From positions 25,204 through 89,203 of the forward strand of contig CAZNFW010000007.1 of assembly GCA_964572725.1 (NCBI GenBank): DNA of 64,000 nt, written 5' to 3'. Of the stretch, positions 17,480 to 26,016 are shown piece after piece (position 1 is the stretch's first letter; each line of letters starts with the position of its first letter). The translations under genes and the position numbers were made by a program. The notes beneath the pieces were generated by a model. That model saw only the letters and a list, made by a program, of their open reading frames with translations, was not told where the DNA came from and ran no database searches. Source of the DNA: Rosettibacter sp964572725 (lineage in GTDB: Bacteria; Bacteroidota; Ignavibacteria; Ignavibacteriales; Melioribacteraceae).

Positions 17480-17992
17480 ATGATAAAAAATTCAATTATA
17501 GTATTAATAGTTTTTCTCTCGGTAAACATTTATGCACAATCTGGAAGTGCAAGTGCTAATGTTACAGCAAATGTAGTTACACCAATTTCAATTATTACAA
17601 CGGGTAATATTGATTTTGGAGATGTAATAGTTATGCCTAATGCTTATCAAGTGACAAAATCACCTGATAGTGGTAGTAAGCACGAAGTGCAAGGAAATCC
17701 AAACAGTAGTGTAACAATATCTTTTAACTCTGTTACACTTGATAACTTTAGCTGGGTAGCACAACATGGAGGAACTACTGGAACGATGACATTTGTACCA
17801 GAAGTTAAACATACAGGAACTAATCCAAATTATGTTAATCCTACTAATGTAACAAATGGCGGGGTTTATCAATTGATAGATGTTGGCGGAGTTGGTAAAC
17901 TTTATTTGTGGGTGGGAGGTTCAATAACTGTAAATGCTAATCAACCGGTTGGATATTATACAGGAACATTTGTAATTAATGTTTCTTATTAA
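17480..17992 (+). CDS. DUF4402 pilin-like fibre subunit 2
   Basis: A 170-residue paralogue of the preceding protein: signal peptide (residues 1-19, ending IYAQ), N-terminal extension ASANVTANVVTPISI, the IDFGDVIV strand, KSPDSGSKHEVQGNPNSSVTISF, and the C-terminal strand TGTFVINVSY. The shared GxLYLWVGGSITVNANQ block near the end matches GWLWVGGSLAVAANQ in subunit 1. It is probably a second structural or minor subunit of the same fibre. The gene is followed after 2 bases by the third subunit, starting a tight run of four genes ending in the usher. Confidence 0.8.
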   Translation: MIKNSIIVLIVFLSVNIYAQSGSASANVTANVVTPISIITTGNIDFGDVIVMPNAYQVTKSPDSGSKHEVQGNPNSSVTISFNSVTLDNFSWVAQHGGTTGTMTFVPEVKHTGTNPNYVNPTNVTNGGVYQLIDVGGVGKLYLWVGGSITVNANQPVGYYTGTFVINVSY

Positions 17993-17994
17993 AA

Positions 17995-18471
17995 ATGAAA
18001 ATAAAGTTACTACATAGTAAATATTTATTTTTAATATTTTTATATCTTATAATAAATGAAACAATTTTAGCTCAATTAATAGTTAGTAAACTTAACGACT
18101 TATCTTTTGGGACCGTGTTTAAAGGTTATTCTGCTTCTGTCAATCATATTGACATTAATGCAGCCAAATTTTATTTCAACACAGGTAATCTTAAAAATGT
18201 AAATATACTTGTTCAATTTATTTTGCCGCAGTATTTAACTGATAACATCAATAATCTTCCTATTTCATTCAGTACACAACAATCGGCATGGTCTAGAAGA
18301 GATTTAACTACTGGAAGAAGAAATTTTAACCCATATCAGCCATTAAGATTTAATGGGTTGAAAAAGAATACAAGTATTTATATATGGATGGGAGCAACAA
18401 TCACTGTTCCAACTTATATTGGGAGTGGTTTATATAGTGGGACAATTATAATGAATGTAGAAAGAATATAA
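17995..18471 (+). CDS. Divergent pilin-like subunit without N-terminal extension, possible tip or capping subunit
   Basis: The 158-residue exported protein has a signal peptide (to about residue 26, ILAQ) followed almost at once by LNDLSFGTVFKG, the strand that aligns with the DFG strand of subunits 1 and 2. The donor-like extension of about 17 residues seen in both paralogues is missing. The end keeps the family pattern (SIYIWMGATITVPTYIGSGLYSGTIIMNV). In donor-strand-exchange fibres the subunit lacking the extension is the tip, so this could be the tip or first subunit. This is an inference from alignment by eye. Two bases separate it from the previous stop. Confidence 0.65.
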   Translation: MKIKLLHSKYLFLIFLYLIINETILAQLIVSKLNDLSFGTVFKGYSASVNHIDINAAKFYFNTGNLKNVNILVQFILPQYLTDNINNLPISFSTQQSAWSRRDLTTGRRNFNPYQPLRFNGLKKNTSIYIWMGATITVPTYIGSGLYSGTIIMNVERI

Positions 18472-18499
18472 TATAAACTCATTAACAAGGTAATCAAAC

Positions 18500-19327
18500 A
18501 TGAAAAAGTTTTATCTATACCTATTGCTTATCCCAAATTTAATTTTTTCTCAAATTATTATTTCTCCATATGTGGTTTATTTAGATAATAAAAATCAATT
18601 TGCAAATATGATCGTTCAAAATGAATCTGACGAACCTTATGAAATTGGTATCTCATTCAAGTTTGGATTTCCGGTTTCTGATTCTCTTGGTAATCTTTCA
18701 ATGAAATATATTGATGAACCAACAACAGAGTATCCCTCAATTTTAAATTATGTAAGAGCATTTCCTAAAAAATTTATTTTGAATCCAAGACAAAAACAAT
18801 TAATAGGATTAACTATTAAACCGCCTCAAAATCTTGAAGATGGAACTTATTGGGTAAGAATAGTAACATCTTCTACTAAGCAAAAAACACAACCTTTACT
18901 TGATACAAATAATCAAAATTTGAGTGCACAAATTAATTTTGTATTGAACCAGATAACCACAATGCTTTACCGAACCGATAATGCGAGTACTGGTATAGAA
19001 ATTATTGAAACTAAATATTATAAAAATCCAGATAGACTTGACATTGTCACATCTTTAAAAAGATTAGGCAACTCCCCTTTTTTTGGTGATGTTATTGTAA
19101 TGCTTTATGATGAGGACAATAATCTTATTAAAACTGATACTCAACATGTAAAAGTGTTTTATGATTTGCATGTGAGGAATAGTATTAATCTAACTGAGCT
19201 ACCGAAAGGTAAATACCATGCAGAAATCAAGGTAATCCATAATGAAAAGGAAGATATTCAAAAAAATGTACCAATTAAGTTGATTAAAGATAATGTAAAA
19301 AATACTTTAGAAATATTAATTGATTAA
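18500..19327 (+). CDS. Periplasmic pilus-chaperone-like protein
   Basis: A 275-residue exported protein with a short signal peptide (residues 1-17, LIFSQ). The mature start IIISPYVVYLDNKNQFANMIVQNESDEPYEIGISFKFGF has the pattern of the first Ig-like domain of fimbrial chaperones (a P near the start, then a strand and a polar N-x-S-D turn). RAFPKKFILNPRQKQLIGLTIKPP resembles the chaperone stretch before the subunit-binding strand, and DGTYWVRIV matches its final strands. A second beta domain (DRLDIVTSLKRLGNSPFFGDVIVML) follows. Likely role: stabilise fibre subunits in the periplasm and deliver them to the usher. It lies between the subunit and usher genes. Confidence 0.7.
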   Translation: MKKFYLYLLLIPNLIFSQIIISPYVVYLDNKNQFANMIVQNESDEPYEIGISFKFGFPVSDSLGNLSMKYIDEPTTEYPSILNYVRAFPKKFILNPRQKQLIGLTIKPPQNLEDGTYWVRIVTSSTKQKTQPLLDTNNQNLSAQINFVLNQITTMLYRTDNASTGIEIIETKYYKNPDRLDIVTSLKRLGNSPFFGDVIVMLYDEDNNLIKTDTQHVKVFYDLHVRNSINLTELPKGKYHAEIKVIHNEKEDIQKNVPIKLIKDNVKNTLEILID

Positions 19328-19345
19328 AAAATTTTTAATGTAATT

Positions 19346-22045
19346 TTGATAGTAAACCATGTTATTCTAATAACTATTTGTGTTTTTTTTATTTCACCAG
19401 GTTTACTCCTGGGTAATGAAAATCTTTTCATTTATAATAAAAATTGCTTCGATTATTTTTTTGTTAATGATATCCTCTCTAAGAATAACTTACCCTATAA
19501 CAATTTTCAGAAAGATAGTATTATTTTAAATGAAGAATGGAATAGTTCTTTTATAAATAAAATTTCAGATCCTGAAATTGAAGAAGCATATTTCTTTTTT
19601 GTTTATAAAGATGTAGTAAGAAGTAAAATTGTTATACTAAGTTACAATAATTCTTTTTACCTGCCATTAATCGAAATATTCAAACTGCTTGAATTAAATT
19701 ATAATTTTTCATCGAATCAAAAATTAATTACAGGTTATTTTATTGAAGAAGATAGCACATATAGTTTTGATTTTGAAAGGTTGTATTACAAAGATAAACT
19801 AAAACAAATTAATTTTTTTAGTAGTGACTTTATTTATACACCACATGAGGTTTATATTAAACCGGAGTTACTTGAAAAATCACTAGGATTGATTTTTAAT
19901 CTTAATTTGAGTGAATTAACTATAAATCTGAATACTGAAAAAATTTTGCCTGTTTATAATAGGTTAAGAAGAGAAATTAGTTATAGATACATAAAAAAAG
20001 AAATAATTACACCAGATTTTACTTTTCCAAACGAAAAAAAATTATTTAAGGGGTTATTTCTTGACTATTTTATTTCTTCGAACTTTACAAAAGGCTTACC
20101 TGCTTTTTATAATTATAATTTAGGAATAGGTGGAATTTTTATGGGTGGCGATTTCGAATTCAGCTTGAATAGTAGTATTAATCAAAAGTATTTTTCAATC
20201 AACGATTACATTTATAGATGGAATTATGTTTTTAATCAAAAATATCTATCCAGCATTTCGTTAGGTACACTTGAATACAGTGGTTTGCAACAAACAACTA
20301 TTAATGGAATTTCAATAACAAATGAACCCGTAGAACCAAGAAGAAGTTTTTATACTTATTCTATTTATGACCTATGTGGACCAAACTGGACTGTAGAGTT
20401 ATATATCAATAATAAATTAATCGATGTAACTAAAGCAGATGCAAATGGTAACTTTCATTTTGATATTCCATTAAATTATGGAACTTCGTTTGTTAATATG
20501 AAATTCTACGGACCCTCAGGAAATTTTTTAAGTGTAAGAAAATTATTTGAAATCCCTTTAAAATTTATTCCCCCAAAGGAGTTTAACTATACAATAAATA
20601 TAGGTAAAGTAAATTACAATAAAGATTTATTAGCACAAGCATATGGTACCTACGGATTTTCAGAATGGTTAACAAATAGCACGGGCGTAGAATTTATTCA
20701 TAATGATAATCAAAATAACTTTTTTCTTTACAATGAATTAAATGCAAGAATTAATTCATCGTATATTTTTAATTTGTTATTAGCTCCTAAAGCATATTAT
20801 AGAATGGTATTTAACGCATTATATTATTCGCAGCTGTCTATTAATTTAATTGCTACTAAATATTTTAAAAATTCTTTTTATAATCCATATAACTTTAAAA
20901 ACGATTTTCAGTTTGATTTCTTCTCGCCATTTGATTTTGGGAATTATTCTCTAAACTTTGGAACCAGTATTAAAATTCAAAATTCATCGGAAATAAGTAA
21001 TAAATTGTTTTCTTTTAGTGCAGGTGCAAGAACTGAATATGTAAATCCATCAATATCATATAAAGTTTATTTTAATGAATACAATAAATTTTTATTTAAG
21101 CAGGCTTATTTAACATATGGTTTGATATTACCTTTAAGAACCATTGATAAATGGTCTAACCTGCTAAAAGCAAGCTTGTTATGTGTTCAATTCAATTATG
21201 ATGCTTCAAGAAAAAAACTTGTTCAGTATAATGTGATTTACTCTGCCGATATATCTTCAGAAAGCAAATTAGAAATTGAATATAATAATGTGGTTAATTT
21301 CGGCAGCTCAATTAAAATGGGATTAGTTGTAAACTTTCCATTTTTAAAGGCATGGTCAAATTTTAGTAATAATAGTCTATTAACTAACCTGTATGGTGCT
21401 GTTACGTACGATATGGATATTAATAATTATTATTTTTATAACCGTTCTCAAATAGGAAAATCTTCGGTTATGTGTAGACTTTTTGTAGATAAAAATGGCA
21501 ATAATAAATACGATGATGGCGAAATAATGGTAGATGATGCAAGTATATCTTTAGAAACATTATGTTCAATGGAAAAACTTAGCAGTGGATTAATTAAAAT
21601 TCGCGAACTAAATCCCTATACAACTTATTTATTAAAGATTAATGAAGATAATTATAGAAATCCTTTTTTAGTACCGGTATATAAAACAATAGCATTTCAA
21701 ACATTACCAAATTCTTCAAGAATTATTGATGTGCCATTTTATGAAAGTAATGAAGTTTATGGAAGTGTTGTTTTAGTATTAAAGGATGATTCTAAAAAAC
21801 CATTAAATGGGATTAATGTTATTTTTGAAAATCTTTCAGATAATTCTAAATTAAAAACTACAACTTTTTCTGATGGCACTTTTTATTTATTGGGTATAAA
21901 ACCAGCTAAGTATAAAATATACATAGATGCAGAGCAATTGAATTTATTAAATTGCATATCACATCCGGAATTTTTTATTTATGATTTTAGTAATCATGAT
22001 AATTCTGAAAATGATTTTTATTTTGAATTAAAGATTAAGAATTAA
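19346..22045 (+). CDS. Outer-membrane usher-like protein
   Basis: An 899-residue protein with a signal peptide (residues 1-23) and an extended beta-rich body. It has features of the alternative (CS1/Ecp-type) ushers: an N-terminal domain of about 180 residues, a central stretch of aromatic-rich alternating strands (FNYTINIGKVNYNKDLLAQAYGTYGFSEWL) that fits a large barrel, then CRLFVDKNGNNKYDDGE and a carboxypeptidase-regulatory-like domain (EVYGSVVLVLKDDSKKPLNGINVIFEN) near the C-terminus. A usher would secrete and assemble the fibre subunits. The start is probably TTG 19346, since an in-frame stop lies 21 bases before it and no ATG gives the signal peptide. No plug domain can be assigned by eye. 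Confidence 0.7.
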   Translation: MIVNHVILITICVFFISPGLLLGNENLFIYNKNCFDYFFVNDILSKNNLPYNNFQKDSIILNEEWNSSFINKISDPEIEEAYFFFVYKDVVRSKIVILSYNNSFYLPLIEIFKLLELNYNFSSNQKLITGYFIEEDSTYSFDFERLYYKDKLKQINFFSSDFIYTPHEVYIKPELLEKSLGLIFNLNLSELTINLNTEKILPVYNRLRREISYRYIKKEIITPDFTFPNEKKLFKGLFLDYFISSNFTKGLPAFYNYNLGIGGIFMGGDFEFSLNSSINQKYFSINDYIYRWNYVFNQKYLSSISLGTLEYSGLQQTTINGISITNEPVEPRRSFYTYSIYDLCGPNWTVELYINNKLIDVTKADANGNFHFDIPLNYGTSFVNMKFYGPSGNFLSVRKLFEIPLKFIPPKEFNYTINIGKVNYNKDLLAQAYGTYGFSEWLTNSTGVEFIHNDNQNNFFLYNELNARINSSYIFNLLLAPKAYYRMVFNALYYSQLSINLIATKYFKNSFYNPYNFKNDFQFDFFSPFDFGNYSLNFGTSIKIQNSSEISNKLFSFSAGARTEYVNPSISYKVYFNEYNKFLFKQAYLTYGLILPLRTIDKWSNLLKASLLCVQFNYDASRKKLVQYNVIYSADISSESKLEIEYNNVVNFGSSIKMGLVVNFPFLKAWSNFSNNSLLTNLYGAVTYDMDINNYYFYNRSQIGKSSVMCRLFVDKNGNNKYDDGEIMVDDASISLETLCSMEKLSSGLIKIRELNPYTTYLLKINEDNYRNPFLVPVYKTIAFQTLPNSSRIIDVPFYESNEVYGSVVLVLKDDSKKPLNGINVIFENLSDNSKLKTTTFSDGTFYLLGIKPAKYKIYIDAEQLNLLNCISHPEFFIYDFSNHDNSENDFYFELKIKN

Positions 22046-22066
22046 TCATAAAATAGGATTTGTAAA

Positions 22067-23113
22067 ATGAATGAATTTCTAAAACAAAAATACTTTGATA
22101 ACACAATTCAGGAATATCTTTTAGCACTTGGAATCCTTGTTCTTACATTTTTTATTATTCATTTCTTCAAAAAATTTTTCTTAAAAAGGATTAAAAATAA
22201 AATTGAAAAAAGCGGGGATAATAAATTTCATTATGTAGAAAAAATAACAAATCGTTTAGTAGTTCCTGTTTTGTTTCTTGGAGCTGTCTATATAACTCTG
22301 GAGTATTTGAGCTTTGGAAAAGAAGCAGACAAAGTAATCAGTGTTATCTATATAATTATTTTCACTTATTTTATAATCCGATTTTGCATTTCATTGGTTC
22401 GATTTCTATTAGACAGATATTTTCAAAAAAATAGAGGGGAAGAAGAATTAAAAAGAATTCAACCTCTATACGGAATAATTAATTTATTAATCTGGATTAT
22501 TGGTTTAATTTTTTTGTTAGATAATCTTGGATTCCATGTTTCAACTATTGTTACAGGTTTAGGCATTACAGGAATTGCGATAGCATTAGCAGCTCAAGCT
22601 TTGCTGGGTGATTTATTCAGTTACTTCGTAATTTTTTTCGATAAACCTTTTGAAATTGGCGATTTTATTTCCTTTGAAGGAAATTCGGGCAGCATCGAAA
22701 AAATTGGAATTAAAACAACAAAGATAAGATCACTTTCAGGTGAACAATTAATTGTTGCAAATTCTAAATTGACAAACGCAGTTCTTCACAATTTTAAACG
22801 ATTAGAAAAAAGAAGAATGGTATTAAAACTTGGAGTTACTTATCAAACTCCCCTGAAAAAATTAGAAGCAATTCCTGAAATTGTAAAAAACATAATTACA
22901 AAAAATGAATTAGTTGAATTTGACAGAGGGCATTTTATTAGCTATGGCGATTTTAGTCTTAATTTTGAATTCGTTTATTTCATTATTTCTCCAGATTATA
23001 AAACTTACATGGATATACAACAAAAAATTAACTATGATATTTTCCGCGAATTTGAAAAAGAAAAAATTGAATTTGCTTATCCAACTCAAACAATCTTCAT
23101 TAACAAAAGTTGA
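22067..23113 (+). CDS. MscS-family mechanosensitive channel
   Basis: A 348-residue inner-membrane protein with four predicted helices and the MscS pore and beta domain: GLGITGIAIALAAQALLGDLFSYFVIFFDKPFEIGDFI (about residues 165-203), then TTKIRSLSGEQLIVANSKL. The glycine/alanine-rich pore helix TM3 and the following FDKPFEIGD motif are diagnostic. It opens under membrane tension to release solutes on hypo-osmotic shock. It follows the usher gene by 21 bases on the same strand, but functional linkage to the fibre operon is not suggested by the sequence. Confidence 0.93.
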   Translation: MNEFLKQKYFDNTIQEYLLALGILVLTFFIIHFFKKFFLKRIKNKIEKSGDNKFHYVEKITNRLVVPVLFLGAVYITLEYLSFGKEADKVISVIYIIIFTYFIIRFCISLVRFLLDRYFQKNRGEEELKRIQPLYGIINLLIWIIGLIFLLDNLGFHVSTIVTGLGITGIAIALAAQALLGDLFSYFVIFFDKPFEIGDFISFEGNSGSIEKIGIKTTKIRSLSGEQLIVANSKLTNAVLHNFKRLEKRRMVLKLGVTYQTPLKKLEAIPEIVKNIITKNELVEFDRGHFISYGDFSLNFEFVYFIISPDYKTYMDIQQKINYDIFREFEKEKIEFAYPTQTIFINKS

Positions 23114-23164
23114 TTGATAAAAATCTAAAGTCTATTTTTGATTTGAAAAATTTCGGTAAATAAG

Positions 23165-23596
23165 ATGACTGTTTTTTTCTCCAAAGCATGCGAGCTTGGA
23201 ATTCAAGCTGTTCTTTTCTTATCTATTAAAAAAGAAAAAGTAATTTTAAATGCCGAAGAAATATCAAAAGAATTAAAAGTACCAAAAGAATTCGTATCAA
23301 AAGTTTTACAGAAACTTACATATCACGGCATAGTAGGTTCTAAAAAAGGGAAAAGCGGTGGATTTTATTTAGCAAAAAATCCGAATCTCATTCGATTAAT
23401 AGATATCATCGAAGCCATCGATGGATTGGATGTATTTAAAAGCTGTGTTTTGGGTTTTCCGGGATGTTCAAATGATAAACCATGCCCAGTTCATGAGAAG
23501 TGGGGTAAACTTCGTGATGAGGCTTACAAAATGTTCAGCGAGGAAACTCTGTCACAATTGAAAGAAAAGACCATTCAAAAAATTTTGAACCTATAA
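23165..23596 (+). CDS. Rrf2-family transcriptional regulator with three-cysteine Fe-S motif
   Basis: The 143-residue protein has the Rrf2 winged-helix fold: an N-terminal helix (CELGIQAVLFLS), recognition helix VPKEFVSKVLQKLTYHGIV, wing KGKSGGFYLA and C-terminal cluster-binding cysteines C94, C101 and C107 (C-x6-C-x5-C). Rrf2 members such as NsrR, IscR and RirA use such cysteines to bind an Fe-S cluster that senses NO, iron or cluster status. It is convergent with the octaheme cytochrome gene and may regulate it. It differs from the second Rrf2 protein at 33039, which has four clustered cysteines. Confidence 0.9.
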   Translation: MTVFFSKACELGIQAVLFLSIKKEKVILNAEEISKELKVPKEFVSKVLQKLTYHGIVGSKKGKSGGFYLAKNPNLIRLIDIIEAIDGLDVFKSCVLGFPGCSNDKPCPVHEKWGKLRDEAYKMFSEETLSQLKEKTIQKILNL

Positions 23597-23607
23597 ATAT
23601 GAGTTAG

Positions 23608-23712
23608 GAGGTTGACCAAAAAGCAAGATTTATTTATAAATAGGACAAGGATAAACACAGATTTTAACTGATTTACACAGATTTTTACATTGATAGCTTT
23701 TTGGCCAACCTC
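23608..23712. mobile_element. Inverted-repeat element, copy 1 (MITE/REP-like)
   Basis: The ends are GAGGTTGACCAAAAAGC (23608-23624) and GCTTTTTGGCCAACCTC (23696-23712), inverted copies with one mismatch in 17. The 105-base element fills the space between the convergent Rrf2 and cytochrome genes. Its inside holds repeated ACACAGATTTT units (about 23655-23687). Related elements occur at 38127-38228 and 48063-48174. No coding capacity; it could also work as a two-way transcript end. Confidence 0.65.
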
Positions 23713-23725
23713 GTTGCTCATTAAT

Positions 23726-24973
23726 TTATTTTCTCTTTTTATTCAATCTCATCTGATGAGCCAATTCTTTTATTTCCGTTAAATCTCTTTGCATTTCGCT
23801 CCATCCATACCAAAAAGCGTAATCGGGATTGTTATGAAAAGTACCTTGAAATGTTCTCATCCTGTGTTCAAGAAACATTACAAATAATTTTTGTTCAATA
23901 ACTGTTGGCGCATCATGAAATGTCAATAACATTGGATATGCATAAGGATAATTATCAGGTTTTTTAATTATACCATCTTTGTAAAGATCAGCTACCGTTT
24001 TAATTGCATCGGCCATTAATCTGTCGGCATTTCTTATCATATCATCACCTTTTTGCAATTCAGCTTTTACATAATTTTCAGAATGGCATTGACTGCAAAC
24101 CTTAATCATTTTATCTCTTTCTCTTTGCCAATCTTCCTGTGATAACCGAGCTACATCTGCAGCTTTTACAACATCAACTAATTTTGTAGGCTTACCGTCG
24201 GGGTCTAAAACACCCAATGCTTTAAGAATTGTTTTTCTGTTTTCTGTCCATTGTTTATCTTCAGGCATTGGTAATCTGACTGCGAGGAATCCCCATGCAG
24301 TTCTAACTTCATGATTACCTTCAGGCATATGACAGGTCTGGCATGTTGGTGCAGAACTCTCTGCTGGAAGAATTCCATTTTGTTTTAATAAATATCTTAC
24401 ACCATGTTTTGAACCTGAATACATTTCCCACTGAGGATGGTCAAATCCTTGATGACATGTTTGACATGCTTGTGGCTGCTGTGCTTCTTTTTTACTGAAT
24501 GTATGTCTTGTATGACAAACATCACATGAAGCATGACCAAATACTGAACCATCACCCTTTAATTTTTTTATTTCATCTTCAGTTTTTAAACCAACCTTAT
24601 GACAACCACCACAGCCTTTCAATCCTTCCATTAAAGCTATTGGCTGCATATGTGCTGTTGGCATTGCTTTCATTGCTGCCCATGCAATTGAATGCTTCCC
24701 TTTTTTGAATTGTGTAACTTGTGTCTCATGGCATGTTTCACACGTTTCTGGTGTTGGCAATTTTACCTTTGATACGTCCATTGCTGAAGTATGTTCATCA
24801 CCATGACAAACAGAACAACTTACTTCGTTTTCAGCATGTTTGCTCATCTGCCAATCTCTAACAATATTTGGAGTTTTAGAATAGTGGCACTCAACGCATT
24901 TGTTGGTTTGTGCATTAACACTGCTAATTAATACTAACAATATTATTGATGAGGTGATGATAATTTTTCTCAT
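23726..24973 (-). CDS. Octaheme c-type cytochrome of the hydroxylamine oxidoreductase (HAO-like) family
   Basis: The exported protein (signal peptide to residue 21, ending VNAQ) has 415 residues and eight CxxCH heme motifs: CVECH, CSVCH, CETCH, CGGCH, CDVCH, CQTCH twice and CSQCH. The segments SGSKHGVRYLL, CHMPEGNHEVRTAWGF, and the heme-free C-terminal helices with FHDAPTVIEQKLF and NPDYAFWYGWSEMQRDL match HAO-like octaheme proteins. In ammonifiers (the epsilon-HAO group) such proteins reduce nitrite or hydroxylamine rather than oxidise hydroxylamine. Here it would be periplasmic and take electrons from quinol or a cytochrome. GGAGGAG gives a strong ribosome-binding site. It lies in the nitrogen-respiration island. 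Confidence 0.88.
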   Translation of the reverse strand: MRKIIITSSIILLVLISSVNAQTNKCVECHYSKTPNIVRDWQMSKHAENEVSCSVCHGDEHTSAMDVSKVKLPTPETCETCHETQVTQFKKGKHSIAWAAMKAMPTAHMQPIALMEGLKGCGGCHKVGLKTEDEIKKLKGDGSVFGHASCDVCHTRHTFSKKEAQQPQACQTCHQGFDHPQWEMYSGSKHGVRYLLKQNGILPAESSAPTCQTCHMPEGNHEVRTAWGFLAVRLPMPEDKQWTENRKTILKALGVLDPDGKPTKLVDVVKAADVARLSQEDWQRERDKMIKVCSQCHSENYVKAELQKGDDMIRNADRLMADAIKTVADLYKDGIIKKPDNYPYAYPMLLTFHDAPTVIEQKLFVMFLEHRMRTFQGTFHNNPDYAFWYGWSEMQRDLTEIKELAHQMRLNKKRK

Positions 24974-25076
24974 TGCTCCTCCAAATTAAAAGATAAAACT
25001 TAATTAGCTTTTTGATATATAAACTAAATTTTCTCCTTTTATTTCTGTAAGAACTTAGAATCCTTCCCGATATTAT

Positions 25077-25943
25077 TTATTTCCAGTTATACAAATTTTC
25101 CCCCAACAGATTTATTTCTCTTAATATCTTTCCTTCTATACTTATTACAATTGTTTTAATTGGAATCTCTTTATTTGATAATTGTATTGCCTGATAAGCT
25201 AAATTTGCAAGACCACTGCAGCAGGGCACTTCCATAATTAGGACAGTAATTGATTTAATGTTCGATTCATTTATCATTGTAATTAATTTTTTTAAATAAA
25301 CTTGTTTATTTGAATCAAGTTTTGGACAGGCAATAGCAAGACTTTTTCCCTTTAGAAAATCTTTATGAAAATCAGGATAAGTAAAACCGCAGCAATCGGC
25401 TGCAAGTAATAGATTTGAATTCTTAAAATATTGTGCAATAGGAGATACAAGATGTAATTGAATAGGCCATTGTCTCAGATGAGAAATTCTGTTGCCTGTT
25501 TCTTCTATTTGATTGTTAATCATTTCAATATTTCTTTCAAGCGAGCCAGAACAGCCGCAAGTTAAATTATTTTCTTCGTGTTCATCATCAAATTTTGGAA
25601 TTGGAATTTTATTTTCATTTAAAAATTCAATTGCTTCTGTCAATAAGTCAAATTCATTATGTTCTTTAAGATGTAATAAATGAGCTTTTATAACATTCTC
25701 GCCGCCTTTTATAATATATTCCATTACTTTCTTTTCATTGTAAGGTTCTGCTTCTCTTTGTTCAATGGATAAAGCACCAGTTGGACAAAATCCAATACAG
25801 GCACCAAGTCCATCACAAAATAAATCGCTTATTAATCTTGCTTTCCCATCTATAATTTGTAATGCTCCTTCTTTACATTCAGGAATACAATTTCCACAAC
25901 CATCACAAAGTTCTTCATTAATTTTAATAATTTGTCTAAGCAT
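25077..25943 (-). CDS. 2[4Fe-4S] ferredoxin-type iron-sulfur protein
   Basis: The 288-residue cytoplasmic protein has an N-terminal ferredoxin domain with two [4Fe-4S] motifs: CDGCGNCIPEC (residues 13-23) and CDGLGACIGFC, each followed by a remote C-P or C-K. The second half holds extra cysteines in LTCGCSGSLE, ADCCGFTYP, IACPKLDS and PCCSGL, suggesting another cluster. The conserved WPIQLHLVSPIAQYF block marks a family of anaerobe ferredoxins of unknown role. It is preceded at 25958-25975 by an 18-bp palindrome shared with the nos and nrf operons. Upstream of this point the nos operon ends 74 bases away, and downstream the octaheme cytochrome starts 104 bases later. Confidence 0.85.
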   Translation of the reverse strand: MLRQIIKINEELCDGCGNCIPECKEGALQIIDGKARLISDLFCDGLGACIGFCPTGALSIEQREAEPYNEKKVMEYIIKGGENVIKAHLLHLKEHNEFDLLTEAIEFLNENKIPIPKFDDEHEENNLTCGCSGSLERNIEMINNQIEETGNRISHLRQWPIQLHLVSPIAQYFKNSNLLLAADCCGFTYPDFHKDFLKGKSLAIACPKLDSNKQVYLKKLITMINESNIKSITVLIMEVPCCSGLANLAYQAIQLSNKEIPIKTIVISIEGKILREINLLGENLYNWK

Positions 25944-25957
25944 TAAAACTCTTATAA

Positions 25958-25975
25958 ACAGATTATTTGTTCTGA
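25958..25975. promoter_or_regulatory. Candidate operator palindrome upstream of the ferredoxin gene (site C)
   Basis: The 18 bases ACAGATTATTTGTTCTGA match the palindrome at 33593-33610 at 15 of 18 positions. The site lies 15 bases before the ATG of the ferredoxin gene, where a repressor would block transcription or translation start. Confidence 0.55.
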
Positions 25976-26016
25976 TTTAAATATAGAAATATTTTTTTCT
26001 AAACTCAACTAATACA

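Noticed and set aside
23640..23690. CRISPR array from repeated ACACAGATTTT units
   Set aside because: Units are short, irregular and inside an inverted-repeat element; no spacers of fixed length and no cas genes.
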